Source: Streptomyces seoulensis (lineage in GTDB: Bacteria; Actinomycetota; Actinomycetes; Streptomycetales; Streptomycetaceae). From it: a stretch of DNA of 64,000 nt. Shown here one piece after another: positions 49,084 through 58,124 of this stretch (position 1 is the stretch's first letter; each line of letters begins with the position of its first letter). The notes under the pieces are model-generated. The model saw only the letters and a program-made list of their open reading frames with translations. It did not search any database and was not told where the DNA came from. A program made the position numbers and the translations under genes. The DNA lies in assembly GCF_022846655.1 (NCBI RefSeq), contig NZ_AP025667.1, positions 2,579,001 to 2,643,000 of the forward strand, given 5' to 3'.

Positions 49084-50760
49084 TCAGGGAGAGGTCGACA
49101 TCTGGTCGTCGGACCCCTGGTACTCGTCCCCGCTGCTCTGCGAGTCGAAGGTCATCGTCAGGAACGGCTGCCCCGGCGACTGGGACCCCTCGGACATCTC
49201 CACGTCCGAACTGCTCGACGAGCTGGAGTCGCTGTCCGGCGACGGGCCCGGAGCGTCGTGCAGCGTGTAGGTGGCCGTGTCACCCGTACCGTGCTGGGTG
49301 ACCAGGTCCGCCGCCACGAACTTCTCGATCTGCTTCTTGCGGCGGTCCGCCGGGATGGTGGACTTGGACATGCCCGCCGCGTGCTGGTCGGCGGCGCCCG
49401 CGGCCGGTGTGCCGCCCTGGGCCACCGCGTCGTGGTAGTCGTTGTGCGAGAGCATGTCGGCCCGGTCCACGCCGAGCGCCCGCAGGGCGAACGCGTCCAT
49501 CTCCGCGCTCGTCAGGACCTCGCCGGAGCGGCGGCCGAGATCCTCCATGGCCTGCTCGTAGAAGAAGAACAGGTCGCTCGGGTCGGCGCCGGACCTGATC
49601 AGGTCGTTGGTGTCCGGCTCGTTGTTCCACTGCTTGTAGGGCGCGCCGTCGTGGTAGACGTCGATCCGCGTCGGCACCATCACCGCGCGGTGGTTGCCGT
49701 TCGCCGACGCGTAGTGCACCACGAACCGCACGGTGCCCGCGTCCAGATCGGCGAGCGCCTGCTCCATGCGCCGCCACATGCCGGTGCCCTGGTTCAGCGA
49801 CCACTGCGGGACGATGTTCTTGGGGTCGTCCACGCCGCCGACCTCCAGACCCATGACGTGCCCGCGGTCGTACCCGGCCCCGCCGAACAGGTCCCGCCAC
49901 ACGTCCGCCTCGCTGGGCACCTTCCACTTGTTGGGGCCCGCCTTGCCCTTGTACGCCTGCTGGAGCTTGCGCACCGCGATCGGGTTGGGAGCGGCGGCCC
50001 TGCCCTTCGTACCCGTCTTGTGGACCGGGCCGCTCACCTCGTGAGGGCGCTCGATCGGCAGGTCCTGCGCGGTCCCCGCACCCTTCTTCGTCGGCACGTA
50101 GTGCGAGACGCGCGCCTTCTCCAGCTTCATGTCCAGCGCGCGCTGCACCATGCCGGGGTCCGCGGCGGCGGCCCGCTGCACCGCGTCCGAGGAGCCGTCC
50201 CGCTCCGGCGTGGGCCCCGACATCACCCGGTGCGCGTTGGCCTCCGCGGCCCGCTCGAAACGGTCTCCGGGATCGGACAGGGCGAACCCGTGCCCCGAGT
50301 CGGTGCCGGACACCGGCCCTTGGCGCTGCTGCACGACATGCGTCAACTCGTGCGCGAGGGTGTGCTTGTCACCGCCGCCGCGCCCCAGCACGACATGGCT
50401 GCCGGCGGTGTAGGCGCGGGCCCCGATCTCGGTGGCGGACCGCTCCGCGTCCGGCCCGCTGTGCACGCGTACGTCCCCGAAGCCGGTACCGAACCGGGCC
50501 TCCATCTCCCCGCGCACGGAGGAGTCGAGCGGCCGCCCGGCACCGCGCAGCACCCGGTGCACCGACGACCGCTGGACGGCGGCCGACGCGGCGGCGTTCC
50601 CGGCCGACCGCTGGAGCGCCGCGACACTGCCCGGACTCACCGCCCGTTCGGGCCCGGCCGGCACGACGGCATCCGTCCGGGGCGCCGGACCCGCGCTCCG
50701 CCCTTCGGCCGCCTCGTCGCCCCGGCCGCCCTGCCGGCTCCGCCGCTGGTGCGCCACCAT
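49084..50760 (-). CDS. DUF4157 (eCIS core) protein fused to a DNA/RNA nuclease domain, probable CIS effector
   Basis: 558 residues from ATG 50760 (AAGGTGGGAG upstream). Residues 49-56 read LQRSAGNA. The DUF4157/eCIS core domain (about 70-185) contains zinc-protease-like HELTH (137-141) within TLAHELTHVVQQ. The nuclease domain (about 215-400) has the beta-beta-alpha-metal signature DRGH (298-301; H301 general base) followed by N315-IVPQ-WSLN-QGTGMW, matching N-x2-P-Q-x4-N. This fits the DNA/RNA non-specific endonuclease family. A Ser/Asp-rich tail (about 505-558) ends it. It lies beside the CIS genes, divergent from the P450 gene. An effector that cuts nucleic acid would suit a cell-death role; delivery is inferred. 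Confidence 0.82.
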   Translation of the reverse strand: MVAHQRRSRQGGRGDEAAEGRSAGPAPRTDAVVPAGPERAVSPGSVAALQRSAGNAAASAAVQRSSVHRVLRGAGRPLDSSVRGEMEARFGTGFGDVRVHSGPDAERSATEIGARAYTAGSHVVLGRGGGDKHTLAHELTHVVQQRQGPVSGTDSGHGFALSDPGDRFERAAEANAHRVMSGPTPERDGSSDAVQRAAAADPGMVQRALDMKLEKARVSHYVPTKKGAGTAQDLPIERPHEVSGPVHKTGTKGRAAAPNPIAVRKLQQAYKGKAGPNKWKVPSEADVWRDLFGGAGYDRGHVMGLEVGGVDDPKNIVPQWSLNQGTGMWRRMEQALADLDAGTVRFVVHYASANGNHRAVMVPTRIDVYHDGAPYKQWNNEPDTNDLIRSGADPSDLFFFYEQAMEDLGRRSGEVLTSAEMDAFALRALGVDRADMLSHNDYHDAVAQGGTPAAGAADQHAAGMSKSTIPADRRKKQIEKFVAADLVTQHGTGDTATYTLHDAPGPSPDSDSSSSSSSDVEMSEGSQSPGQPFLTMTFDSQSSGDEYQGSDDQMSTSP

Positions 50761-51060
50761 CTCCCACCTTCCGTCGCGTGGCTCCATCGTGGACGCGACC
50801 CGCACCGGGACGCCAGGGCGGGTGAGGCACCACTCGGGCAGAGGGGCTGCCCTCACGCGCGGCGCGGGGCCGTCCGGCAGAACCTGGTCCGTCAGCGTGG
50901 CGTGGCGGCTTCCGAAGTTCCGTGGTGCCCGGCCACACTCTGATCGCGCCTACTCTGCGTAACCAACGGGCTCCCGGCGACACCGCGTACAGCCCGCGGG
51001 TCCGTCACGCCGTGGACGCCACCGATCCCGTACCCGTTCCGAACCCGGAGGAGACGACTG
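50761..51060. other. 300-nt divergent intergenic region
   Basis: Separates the leftward nuclease effector gene from the rightward P450 gene. It holds the effector's ribosome site (50761-50772) and the P450 site (GGAGGAGACG, 51047-51056). No strong palindrome or extra coding region was seen. Confidence 0.4.
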
Positions 51061-52266
51061 GTGCCCAGCGACAAAAGGGCCGTCGAGTGTCCGTTCGACT
51101 TCAGTGACGCACTCGAGTTCGATCCCGCGCTCGCTGACCTGATGCGACGGGACTCCCCTGCCCGGATCAAGCTTCCCTACGGAGACGCCGACGCCTGGCT
51201 CGTCACCGGATTCGACGCCGTCAAGAGGGTGACCACGGACCCCCGGCTGAGCCGGGCCGGGATCACCGCCCACGACTACCCCCGGCTGACGCCGGAGCCC
51301 ATCGTCTCGCCCGAGTCGATCAACGTCATGGACCCGCCGCACAGCAGTCGTGTCCGCCAACTGGCCTCGCAGGCGTTCACCCAGCAGCGGGCCGACGAGA
51401 TGCGGCCCCGGATCGTCCGGCTCGCGGACAGCCTCCTGGACGAGATGGAGGAGCAGGGGCCGCCGGCCGACCTGGTGGAGATCCTGGCCGACACGCTTCC
51501 CCAGCACACCGTCATGGACCTCCTCGGCGTCCCCCGCGAGGACTGGTCCCGCATGCAGGACTCCGTGCGCCGACTGCTGAACGTCGGCGCCGGCACCAAG
51601 GAGGCCGCCGCGGCGGCGAAGGCCGACCTCACGTCCTACTTCGGCGAACTCGTCCAGCAGCGCCGGAAGTCGTCGGGCGAGGACCTCATCAGCCTGATGG
51701 CCGAGGCCCGCGACGGCGAGGACTGCCTCAGCGACCGGGAACTGGCGGTCACCGCCCTGACCCTGGCACTCAGCGGCCAGGACACGGCGACCTGCCAGAT
51801 CAGCAACATCGTCTACCTCCTCCTGACCCGCCCCGAACTGGCGGACCACCTCAGGAACCGGCCCGAGGACCTGACCGACGTACTGAACGAGATGCTCCGC
51901 TACATCCCGTTCCGCAACGGCGTCGGAATCCCCCGGCTGGCCCTGGAGGACCTGGAACTGGCCGGCGCGCAGATCCGGGCCGGGGACTTCGTCCACGTGT
52001 CGTACCTGGCCGCCAACCGTGACCCGGAGCGCTACCCGGACCCGGACGTCATCGACGTCCACCGGCCCAGCCGTCCGCACATGACGTTCGGCTGGGGCGG
52101 GCACCGCTGCATCGCGGTGCCCCTCGCCATGGCGGAACTCGAAGTGGCCATCGGGCGGCTCCTGGAGCGCTTCCCCGGACTGCGGCTCGCCGTGCCGCCC
52201 GAGGAGGTGCGCTGGGACACCGAGACGATCCGGCGGTTCCCCCTGAAGCTGCCCGTGGCCTGGTGA
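51061..52266 (+). CDS. Cytochrome P450
   Basis: 401 residues from GTG 51061 (GGAGGAGACG upstream). The haem ligand is Cys350 in TFGWGGHRCIAVPLA (FGxGxHxC). The I-helix segment ALSGQDTATC is near 235-245, slightly different from the AGxDTT consensus. The K-helix pair is ExxR in EMLRY, and the substrate-region motif NVMDPPHSSR is early in the sequence. It is a soluble bacterial class I monooxygenase needing ferredoxin and reductase, neither of which is encoded here. Substrate unknown. Sited next to the nuclease effector by chance or shared regulation. Confidence 0.92.
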   Translation: MPSDKRAVECPFDFSDALEFDPALADLMRRDSPARIKLPYGDADAWLVTGFDAVKRVTTDPRLSRAGITAHDYPRLTPEPIVSPESINVMDPPHSSRVRQLASQAFTQQRADEMRPRIVRLADSLLDEMEEQGPPADLVEILADTLPQHTVMDLLGVPREDWSRMQDSVRRLLNVGAGTKEAAAAAKADLTSYFGELVQQRRKSSGEDLISLMAEARDGEDCLSDRELAVTALTLALSGQDTATCQISNIVYLLLTRPELADHLRNRPEDLTDVLNEMLRYIPFRNGVGIPRLALEDLELAGAQIRAGDFVHVSYLAANRDPERYPDPDVIDVHRPSRPHMTFGWGGHRCIAVPLAMAELEVAIGRLLERFPGLRLAVPPEEVRWDTETIRRFPLKLPVAW

Positions 52267-52317
52267 ATCGGCGCTCGTCGCCGTTCGGCCCGCCCTCGCG
52301 TGTGGGAGGTGTCCTGG

Positions 52318-53679
52318 GTGGAGGCGAATGACGGTCGGCCGGAGCGTCCCGACGGCGACTCTCCGCCGCCCCCGTCCAGGGTGCGGCCGGCCGACCGGCT
52401 GCGCGCCGCCGCGGACCGGGTCCGGTCCGCGGGGCCGCCGCCGGGGCCGGCCCGTCCGGGCTTCTGGCGCAGTCCGCTGCGGGGTCCCTGGCTGACCGGG
52501 GTGTTCGGGCTGGTGCTCCTGGTCGGAATCACGCTGGTCTTCGTGACCGGGCTGCTGTCGTACGCGTCGTACAACCCCGACCTCGCCCCGCGCAACGACC
52601 CGACGCCGGACAAGGGCTGGCTGGGTTTCTACCTGTTCACCTGGCCGACGTCGCCGTACTGGCTCTACCGGCTGACGCAGGGTACGCACACCGTCCTCGG
52701 CGTGGTGCTGGTGCCGGTGCTGCTGGCGAAGCTGTGGTCGGTCATCCCGAAGTTCTTCGCGTGGCCGCCGGTCCGCTCGGCCGGTCAGGCCCTGGAGCGT
52801 CTCTCGCTGCTCCTGCTGGTGGGCGGTGCCGGGTTCACCTTCGCCACCGGGATCCTGAACATCCAGTTGGACTACGTCTTCCCCGGCTCCTTCTACCCCC
52901 TGCACTTCTACGGGGCCTGGGTGTTCATCGCCGCCTTCGTCCTCCACGTCGCCTTCCGCCTGTCCCGCGCGGTGCGCGCGGTGCGGGCCGGCCGGGACTT
53001 CCAGCCGGCGCCCGGTTCGGACGAGGCGGCGGGGCTCGTGTCGCCGGACCCGGCACCGCCGACGATCTCCCGGCGGGGCGCCGTCGCCATGGTCGGAGCG
53101 GGCTCGCTGGCCCTGCTGGCGGTGACGGCGGGTCAGAGCATCGGCGGCTGGTGGCGCAGGACGGCACTGCTCGCCCCGCATGGCCGTGACCCCGGTCCGG
53201 GGCCCAACGGCTTCCAGATCAACAAGACCGCGGCCTCGGTCGGCATCCGGCCCAGTGACATCGGCCCGGCGTGGCGGCTGACGGTGCGCGGCGGGGGACG
53301 GCAGGTGGTCCTCACCCTGGACATGCTGCGGGCGATGCCCCAGAGCGAGTCGGCGCTGCCGATCGCCTGCGTGGAGGGCTGGTCCACCTCCGACCAGCAG
53401 TGGAGCGGCGTCCGCCTCACGGACCTCGCCGGCCTCGTCGGGCTCGGCACCCGGCCCCCGTCGCTCCTGGTGGAATCCGTCCAGCGCGGCGGAGCCTTCT
53501 CCTCGGTGGTGCTGGCCGCCAACCAGGTGCGCGACCGGCGGTCGCTGCTCGCGCTGCGGGTCAACGGCGCGGAGCTGTCCCACGACCACGGCTACCCGGC
53601 CCGCGTGATCCTCCCGGCGGCCCCGGGCGTGCACAACACCAAGTGGGTCACCCAGCTCGTCTTCGGAGAGCCCTCATGA
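52318..53679 (+). CDS. Molybdopterin-dependent oxidoreductase with N-terminal membrane domain
   Basis: 453 residues from GTG 52318 (GGGAGG 8 nt upstream). Membrane helices are visible at about 55-75 (GVFGLVLLVGITLVFVTGLL), 115-135, 160-180 and 190-210; this is a cytochrome-b561-like module with His residues in QGTHTVLGVV and LHFYGAW. A fifth helix and linker lead to an external domain (about 295-453). There VEGWSTSDQQWSGVRL is the sulfite-oxidase-family signature, with Cys in LPIACVEGW as the Mo ligand. It is coupled to the next gene by overlapping ATGA. Confidence 0.85.
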   Translation: MEANDGRPERPDGDSPPPPSRVRPADRLRAAADRVRSAGPPPGPARPGFWRSPLRGPWLTGVFGLVLLVGITLVFVTGLLSYASYNPDLAPRNDPTPDKGWLGFYLFTWPTSPYWLYRLTQGTHTVLGVVLVPVLLAKLWSVIPKFFAWPPVRSAGQALERLSLLLLVGGAGFTFATGILNIQLDYVFPGSFYPLHFYGAWVFIAAFVLHVAFRLSRAVRAVRAGRDFQPAPGSDEAAGLVSPDPAPPTISRRGAVAMVGAGSLALLAVTAGQSIGGWWRRTALLAPHGRDPGPGPNGFQINKTAASVGIRPSDIGPAWRLTVRGGGRQVVLTLDMLRAMPQSESALPIACVEGWSTSDQQWSGVRLTDLAGLVGLGTRPPSLLVESVQRGGAFSSVVLAANQVRDRRSLLALRVNGAELSHDHGYPARVILPAAPGVHNTKWVTQLVFGEPS

Positions 53680-54212
53680 AGGCCGGGCGCGGTACGGCGG
53701 CGGCCTTCCGCCACCGTTACGGGGCGTCACCGCTGCACCTCCTGCTCGTCCTCGCCTCGTTCGCCCTCGCCGTCTACGCCGGGATCAGGCTGCTGGCGGG
53801 GGACACGCTGGGGGTGATCATCTGGTTCGTCGGGGCCGCGATGGTCCACGACCTGATCCTGCTGCCCCTCTACTCCGTCACCGACCGAGCCGCCCAGCGC
53901 CTGTTCCACGGCGGCCGGGACGCGGGCGAGACCCCCGACCGCCCGAGCGTCAACTACCTCCGCGTGCCGACGTTCGTCGCCGCCGTCCTGCTGCTGGTGT
54001 GGTGGCCGCTGATCTTCCGCCAAGGAGGCCGATACACCGCCGACACCAGCCTCTCCGCCGACGGATTCCTCACCCGCTGGCTGCTGATCGCCGCCGCCCT
54101 GTACCTCGCCTCGGCCACCGTCCTGCTCACGCGGACCTGGCTACGCCTGCGCCCGCAGCGCAAGCAGCGACGGGCCCAGGCGCGAGCGCGCAGGGCGGCG
54201 AAGAGTGAGTGA
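53676..54212 (+). CDS. Membrane protein partner of the molybdo-oxidoreductase
   Basis: 178 residues from ATG 53676, overlapping the preceding stop by 4 nt. Four membrane helices are visible (LHLLLVLASFALAVYAGIRL; GVIIWFVGAAMVHDLILLPL; VPTFVAAVLLLVWWPLIF; WLLIAAALYLASATVLLTRT), with a basic C-terminal tail (RPQRKQRRAQARARRAAK). No catalytic motif. The coupling suggests it assembles with or anchors the oxidoreductase. Confidence 0.75.
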   Translation: MKAGRGTAAAFRHRYGASPLHLLLVLASFALAVYAGIRLLAGDTLGVIIWFVGAAMVHDLILLPLYSVTDRAAQRLFHGGRDAGETPDRPSVNYLRVPTFVAAVLLLVWWPLIFRQGGRYTADTSLSADGFLTRWLLIAAALYLASATVLLTRTWLRLRPQRKQRRAQARARRAAKSE

Positions 54213-54235
54213 TCGGGCCGCGGCGACCTCTGGGC

Positions 54236-54676
54236 TCAGGAGCCGCGCCCGAAGACGACCAGCCGGAGCACGGTGAAGCGCAGGACGGTCACCAGGGCGA
54301 AGCCTGCCACCAGCACACAGGTCTCCGCCGCGGGCGAGGCATGGGGCCTCACGTGGCGGAAGAGCAGGACCAGGCCGGTGGTGACCAGGTAGGCCAGGAC
54401 GAACAGGGCGCCCGCCGCCAGTTGTGCCCGGAGGACGCCGACCGGGGAACCGCGGAAGGTCAGCCGCCGGTTCGCCTCGGTGTTGAGGACGGTGATGACG
54501 GCGAGCGAGGCGAGATTGGCCACCGGCGGAGAGGCGCCGTGGCGCAGCAGCCAGTAGAGCAGCGCCTGACCCGCCGTTGAGGCGACGCCGATCACGACGA
54601 ACCAGCCGGCCTGCGCGGGCAGCGTGGCGCGGCCTGGGCCGGTGGAGATCTGGCGTCGTGTGCTGAAGCGTCGCAC
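54236..54676 (-). CDS. GtrA family membrane protein
   Basis: 146 residues from GTG 54676. Four membrane helices in the GtrA pattern: FVVIGVASTAGQALLYWLL, NLASLAVITVLNTEANRRLT (with the conserved N..F/N..RR motif), LAAGALFVLAYLVTTGLVLL and ETCVLVAGFALVTVLRF. GtrA proteins flip or support transfer of isoprenoid-linked sugars in cell-surface glycan synthesis. It is convergent with the preceding membrane-protein gene and divergent from the methyltransferase gene. Confidence 0.82.
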   Translation of the reverse strand: MRRFSTRRQISTGPGRATLPAQAGWFVVIGVASTAGQALLYWLLRHGASPPVANLASLAVITVLNTEANRRLTFRGSPVGVLRAQLAAGALFVLAYLVTTGLVLLFRHVRPHASPAAETCVLVAGFALVTVLRFTVLRLVVFGRGS

Positions 54677-54992
54677 CCGTCCATCATGAGGTCCGAGGGC
54701 GAGGACCTGGGGGATCGCCCCGAGCGGCGATTGGGCCGTTCGGCCGCGGCCCGGAACCCGTTCGCGGCTCCGGGCCGGACAGCCGCCCCGGCCTGTGACA
54801 GCTTTGAGGTGCCCTGTCGGCAGACAGGGGTCGTGGCACAGAGCCGTCCCCTCGTGAAAGCGGCCCAGGGAACCGGAGGAGATACCCGATGGCAAGTGGC
54901 GCGAGGCCATCGGGTCCGGCCCCGTCCGGAGCGTCGCCGACCAGCGTGCTGAGCGCACTCTCCGGGCCCGCCCCAGCCCACGGCACCACCCC
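54677..54992. other. 316-nt divergent intergenic region with a palindrome
   Basis: Contains an inverted repeat CCCTGTC-GGCA-GACAGGG at 54812-54829, centrally placed between the GtrA and methyltransferase genes, so it could be an operator for both. A short AGGAGGAGATACC element follows near 54876. No coding region was seen. Confidence 0.45.
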
Positions 54993-55649
54993 ATGACGAC
55001 CGACGAGGACCGGCTGCACGGCGGCGACGAGGATCCGTACGCGCTGGCTCTGAGACCTGGGCGCGGCCCGGTGTACCTGCGGTCGGCGGACGGGCGCAGG
55101 ATCCGGATGCCGGTGCACCGCTGGTACGCCCGGCCCACCATGGCCGACAAGACCGTGCTGGAACGCTGCGTCGGTCCCGTTCTGGACGTCGGCTGCGGGC
55201 CGGGCCGGCTGTGCCGAGAGCTCCTCGGCCGGGGAGTCCTCGCCCTCGGGGTCGACATCGCCCCGCGCGCGGTCGCCCTGACCACCGCCCTGGGCGGACT
55301 CGCGCTCTGCCGCTCCGTCTTCGACCGGCTGCCGGCCGAGACCGGCTGGCAGACCGTTCTGCTCATCGACGGCAACATCGGCATCGGCGGCGATCCGCGC
55401 GGCCTGCTGCGCCGCTGCGGCGCCCTCATCGCCCCGACCGGGCGTCTCGTCATCGAGGTCGTCTGCCAGGACGTCGAAGAGTTCTTCACCGCCCGGTTCG
55501 AAGACATCCACGGACACAACGGCCCCATGTTCCCCTGGGCGCGACTCGGACTCCGCGCGCTCCACGGAGCCGCCGAGGACCTCGGCCTGCGCGTCACCGA
55601 CCAGTGGATGAGCGGACGCCGCTGCTTCGCGGCCCTCGCGCACCGGTGA
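54993..55649 (+). CDS. Class I SAM-dependent methyltransferase
   Basis: 218 residues. Motif I is VLDVGCGPGRLCRELL (about 63-78), followed by ALGVDIAPRAV (motif II acidic region). The post-motif WQTVLLIDGNIGIGGD corresponds to the family's motif IV. These small methyltransferases often sit with molybdo-oxidoreductase and GtrA/glycosyltransferase genes in Streptomyces. Substrate unknown. Confidence 0.85.
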   Translation: MTTDEDRLHGGDEDPYALALRPGRGPVYLRSADGRRIRMPVHRWYARPTMADKTVLERCVGPVLDVGCGPGRLCRELLGRGVLALGVDIAPRAVALTTALGGLALCRSVFDRLPAETGWQTVLLIDGNIGIGGDPRGLLRRCGALIAPTGRLVIEVVCQDVEEFFTARFEDIHGHNGPMFPWARLGLRALHGAAEDLGLRVTDQWMSGRRCFAALAHR

Positions 55650-55741
55650 AGTCTCTCCCCGGACCACTCCTCACCCGGCAGAGGGTCCCGACCAATCCGC
55701 GCTCGCTACGGATACGGATTCCCCGCGTGAAGGAAGACAGG

Positions 55742-55972
55742 GTGCCCGCCCGCGCGCCCCGAGCGCCGCAGAACGGCAGCCGCATGGATCACGAGCCGTC
55801 CTGGACCACTCCACCCGCCAACGCCTTCGTCCCCGTGCCGGGCTGCTGGATCTGTGCCCTGCTGGCAGGCGTGGCCCGCAGCGCGTGGCGCGGTGAAGAC
55901 GGCCTGACACCCCGCGACTGGCTTTCGGTGACCGCCAGCGGCATGCTCCATCGCATGACGGCCCACGACTGA
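55742..55972 (+). CDS. Small hypothetical protein (76 aa)
   Basis: 76 residues from GTG 55742, with AAGGAAG upstream; ATG 55784 would give 62 residues. It contains CWICALLAGVARSAWRGEDG and ends GMLHRMTAHD. The one CxxC motif and two Trp suggest a compact fold. No family recognised. It is followed closely by the LysE remnant. Confidence 0.45.
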   Translation: MPARAPRAPQNGSRMDHEPSWTTPPANAFVPVPGCWICALLAGVARSAWRGEDGLTPRDWLSVTASGMLHRMTAHD

Positions 55973-55980
55973 TCAGGGCG

Positions 55981-56367
55981 GTGTCACCAGGCTTACAGGG
56001 TAGGCAAGTTGGGCCGTCCTCCGCAGTGTGCGCCTGGCTGACCTTCCTCTGCTCGACATGGTGCGCGACCTCGCGGGAATGGCGCTCACGCCGGGTCGGT
56101 CTCAAAGCTGTCGGCGCGGCCTACCTCGCGTACCTGGCCTGGCAGACGCTCAGGCAGGGAAGACGCGGGTTGTTCGAGCCGCGCAGTCCCCAGCGCGACT
56201 CGCACCGGAAACTGCCGCAGACGGGGCCGATCACCGACCTGCCCAACCCGAAGGCCGCCATCCCGTACGTCGCGCTCATCCCGCAGTTCATCGATCCCGC
56301 ACGCGGCCACACCACGGCCCAGGGCTTCACCCTCGCCCGGGAGGTCCCGGCCCGCGCGCGGGCTTGA
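55981..56367 (+). pseudogene. Decayed LysE/RhtB family exporter gene
   Basis: The frame reads like the middle of a LysE-type amino-acid exporter: VGLKAVGAAYLAYLAWQTLR and PNPKAAIPYVALIPQFIDPA are near-family sequences. The N-terminal membrane helices are absent or frame-shifted, and the last helices are replaced by REVPARARA before the stop. An intact LysE has about 210 residues and six helices; here only about 120 residues remain. It is judged non-functional. Confidence 0.7.
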
Positions 56368-56418
56368 CCTCTCCCTGGGCCAGGTCGTCGGCGCCCCGCC
56401 CATGACTGGCACGCGTCG

Positions 56419-58014
56419 CTACAGCTCGTACTGCGCCACCGCGCCGGAATCCACGTCCTGGGACTTGCCCGGCTCCGGTGGCCTGTTCGCCAGGGTGAAC
56501 ACGATGCGGGCGCCGCCGGTGTGTTCGAGGTCGACGAAGATGGTTCCACCGTGGAACTCGACGATCTTCTTGCACATCGCGAGACCGATGCCGCTTCCCT
56601 GGTACCGGTCCTTGGTGTGCAGCCGCTGGAAGATCACGAACACCTGCTCGGCGTACTCGGCCGCGATGCCGATGCCGTTGTCGGTGACGGCGAACCGCCA
56701 GAAGTCACCATCCTGCTCCGCGGAGATGTGGACAGCGGGCGTCTCGCCGGGGCGGCGGAACTTGATGGCGTTGCCGATCAGGTTCTGCCACAGCATGCCC
56801 ATCTGCGTGGAGTCGGCGAACAGCGTCGGCAGTTCGTCCCGCGTGATCACCGCCCCCGACTCCTCGATGCTGACGCTGATCGCGGTGAGGGTCCGCTTCA
56901 TCACCGTGTTGAGGTCGACGCTCTGGTGGGCGTGATGGACGCGGCCCACGCGGGAGAAGTCGAGCAGGTCGTTGATGAGGGTCTGCATGCGGTTCGCGCC
57001 GTCGACCGCGAAGTCGATGTACTGATCCGCCCGGCCGTCGAGCTGCCCGCCGTACCGCCGTTGGAGCAACTGGGTGAAGCTGGACACCTTCCGCAGGGGT
57101 TCCTGCAGGTCGTGCGAGGCCACGTACGCGAACTGCTCCAGCTCCGCGTTGGACCGCTTGAGGTCGGCGGACTGCGCGTCCAGCCGCAGACGGGCCTCCT
57201 CGGTGAACTCCAGTTCCCGCACCAGCCGTCGGCGCATGGACTCGATCTCGCCGCCGAGCTGTCGCAGGTCGGCGGGGCCGGTCGGGGTGATCGGATGGCC
57301 GAATTCGCCTTCCGCGATGGTCCGCGCGTCCGCCCCGATCCGCTCCAGGGGCTCTGTGATACCCCGGCGCAACGCCTCGGAGACGATCACCGCGAGGGCC
57401 ACGATGACGGCCGCGATGGCGGTGAAGATCCAGTTCCGCATTCGCATCGTGGAGGCCAGCTCCGCCCTGGCCGACACGCGTTCGGCGCGCAGCCGGTCCT
57501 GCTGGGCGGTCATGGCCGTCCGCATGGCGTCGAAGTCCACCTTGCCCTCGGCCGCGTTCTTGGCGGCGAGCGGCGAGGACTTGCCGGGCGCCGAGGACGC
57601 GATCGGCCGCGCGATCCGCGCCTGCCACCTCTCGATACGGTCCTCGACCGCCTCGAGATCACGCAGGCGTGCGGCGTTGCCGTCGAGGAGCTTCGTCAGG
57701 CTCTCCGTGTAGGTCTTCTGCTGGCTCAGCCCCCGCCGGTACGGCTCGAGGAAGTCCGTGGAACCGGTGAGCCCGTAACCGCGGATCCCCGTCTCCTGGT
57801 TGAGCAACGCCGATTCGAGCCGGATCGAGGTCGTCAACGCGGGGGACTTCACGTCCACGAGGTTGTTGCTGATCGACGCACTCCGGTCCAGGACCCAGGC
57901 CCCGGTCGCCCCCAGCAGCACCAGGACGGACATCGCGACGGTGACGCCGAGACGAAGCCAGCGCCGGGTCGTCCACTCGGACGGCACATGCGGCGGTCTC
58001 TCATCGACGGCCAT
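56419..58014 (-). CDS. Sensor histidine kinase (CHASE3, HAMP, HisKA, HATPase)
   Basis: 531 residues from ATG 58014 (GAGGAGAC upstream). TM1 is at about 20-40 ([20 protein letters not shown]). An extracytoplasmic CHASE3 domain (about 45-190; [20 protein letters not shown]) is followed by TM2 (about 195-215), HAMP (about 215-270) and a HisKA domain with phosphorylatable H301 ([14 protein letters not shown]). The HATPase_c domain has N-box [12 protein letters not shown]1 DNGIGI and G2 [14 protein letters not shown] is the bacteriophytochrome/Cph1-type H-box and pairs with Rcp1-like regulators. One such regulator is encoded divergently 110 nt away. Confidence 0.92.
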   Translation of the reverse strand: MAVDERPPHVPSEWTTRRWLRLGVTVAMSVLVLLGATGAWVLDRSASISNNLVDVKSPALTTSIRLESALLNQETGIRGYGLTGSTDFLEPYRRGLSQQKTYTESLTKLLDGNAARLRDLEAVEDRIERWQARIARPIASSAPGKSSPLAAKNAAEGKVDFDAMRTAMTAQQDRLRAERVSARAELASTMRMRNWIFTAIAAVIVALAVIVSEALRRGITEPLERIGADARTIAEGEFGHPITPTGPADLRQLGGEIESMRRRLVRELEFTEEARLRLDAQSADLKRSNAELEQFAYVASHDLQEPLRKVSSFTQLLQRRYGGQLDGRADQYIDFAVDGANRMQTLINDLLDFSRVGRVHHAHQSVDLNTVMKRTLTAISVSIEESGAVITRDELPTLFADSTQMGMLWQNLIGNAIKFRRPGETPAVHISAEQDGDFWRFAVTDNGIGIAAEYAEQVFVIFQRLHTKDRYQGSGIGLAMCKKIVEFHGGTIFVDLEHTGGARIVFTLANRPPEPGKSQDVDSGAVAQYEL

Positions 58015-58124
58015 GGTCTGTCTCCTCCGCAGTGACGGTGCGCTCACAGCGGCGCAGCCACACCTTAGAGGACGACGACAACGGTTGTTGTCGCGGGTGA
58101 TGTTCAGGGCTTACTCTGCTGGTC

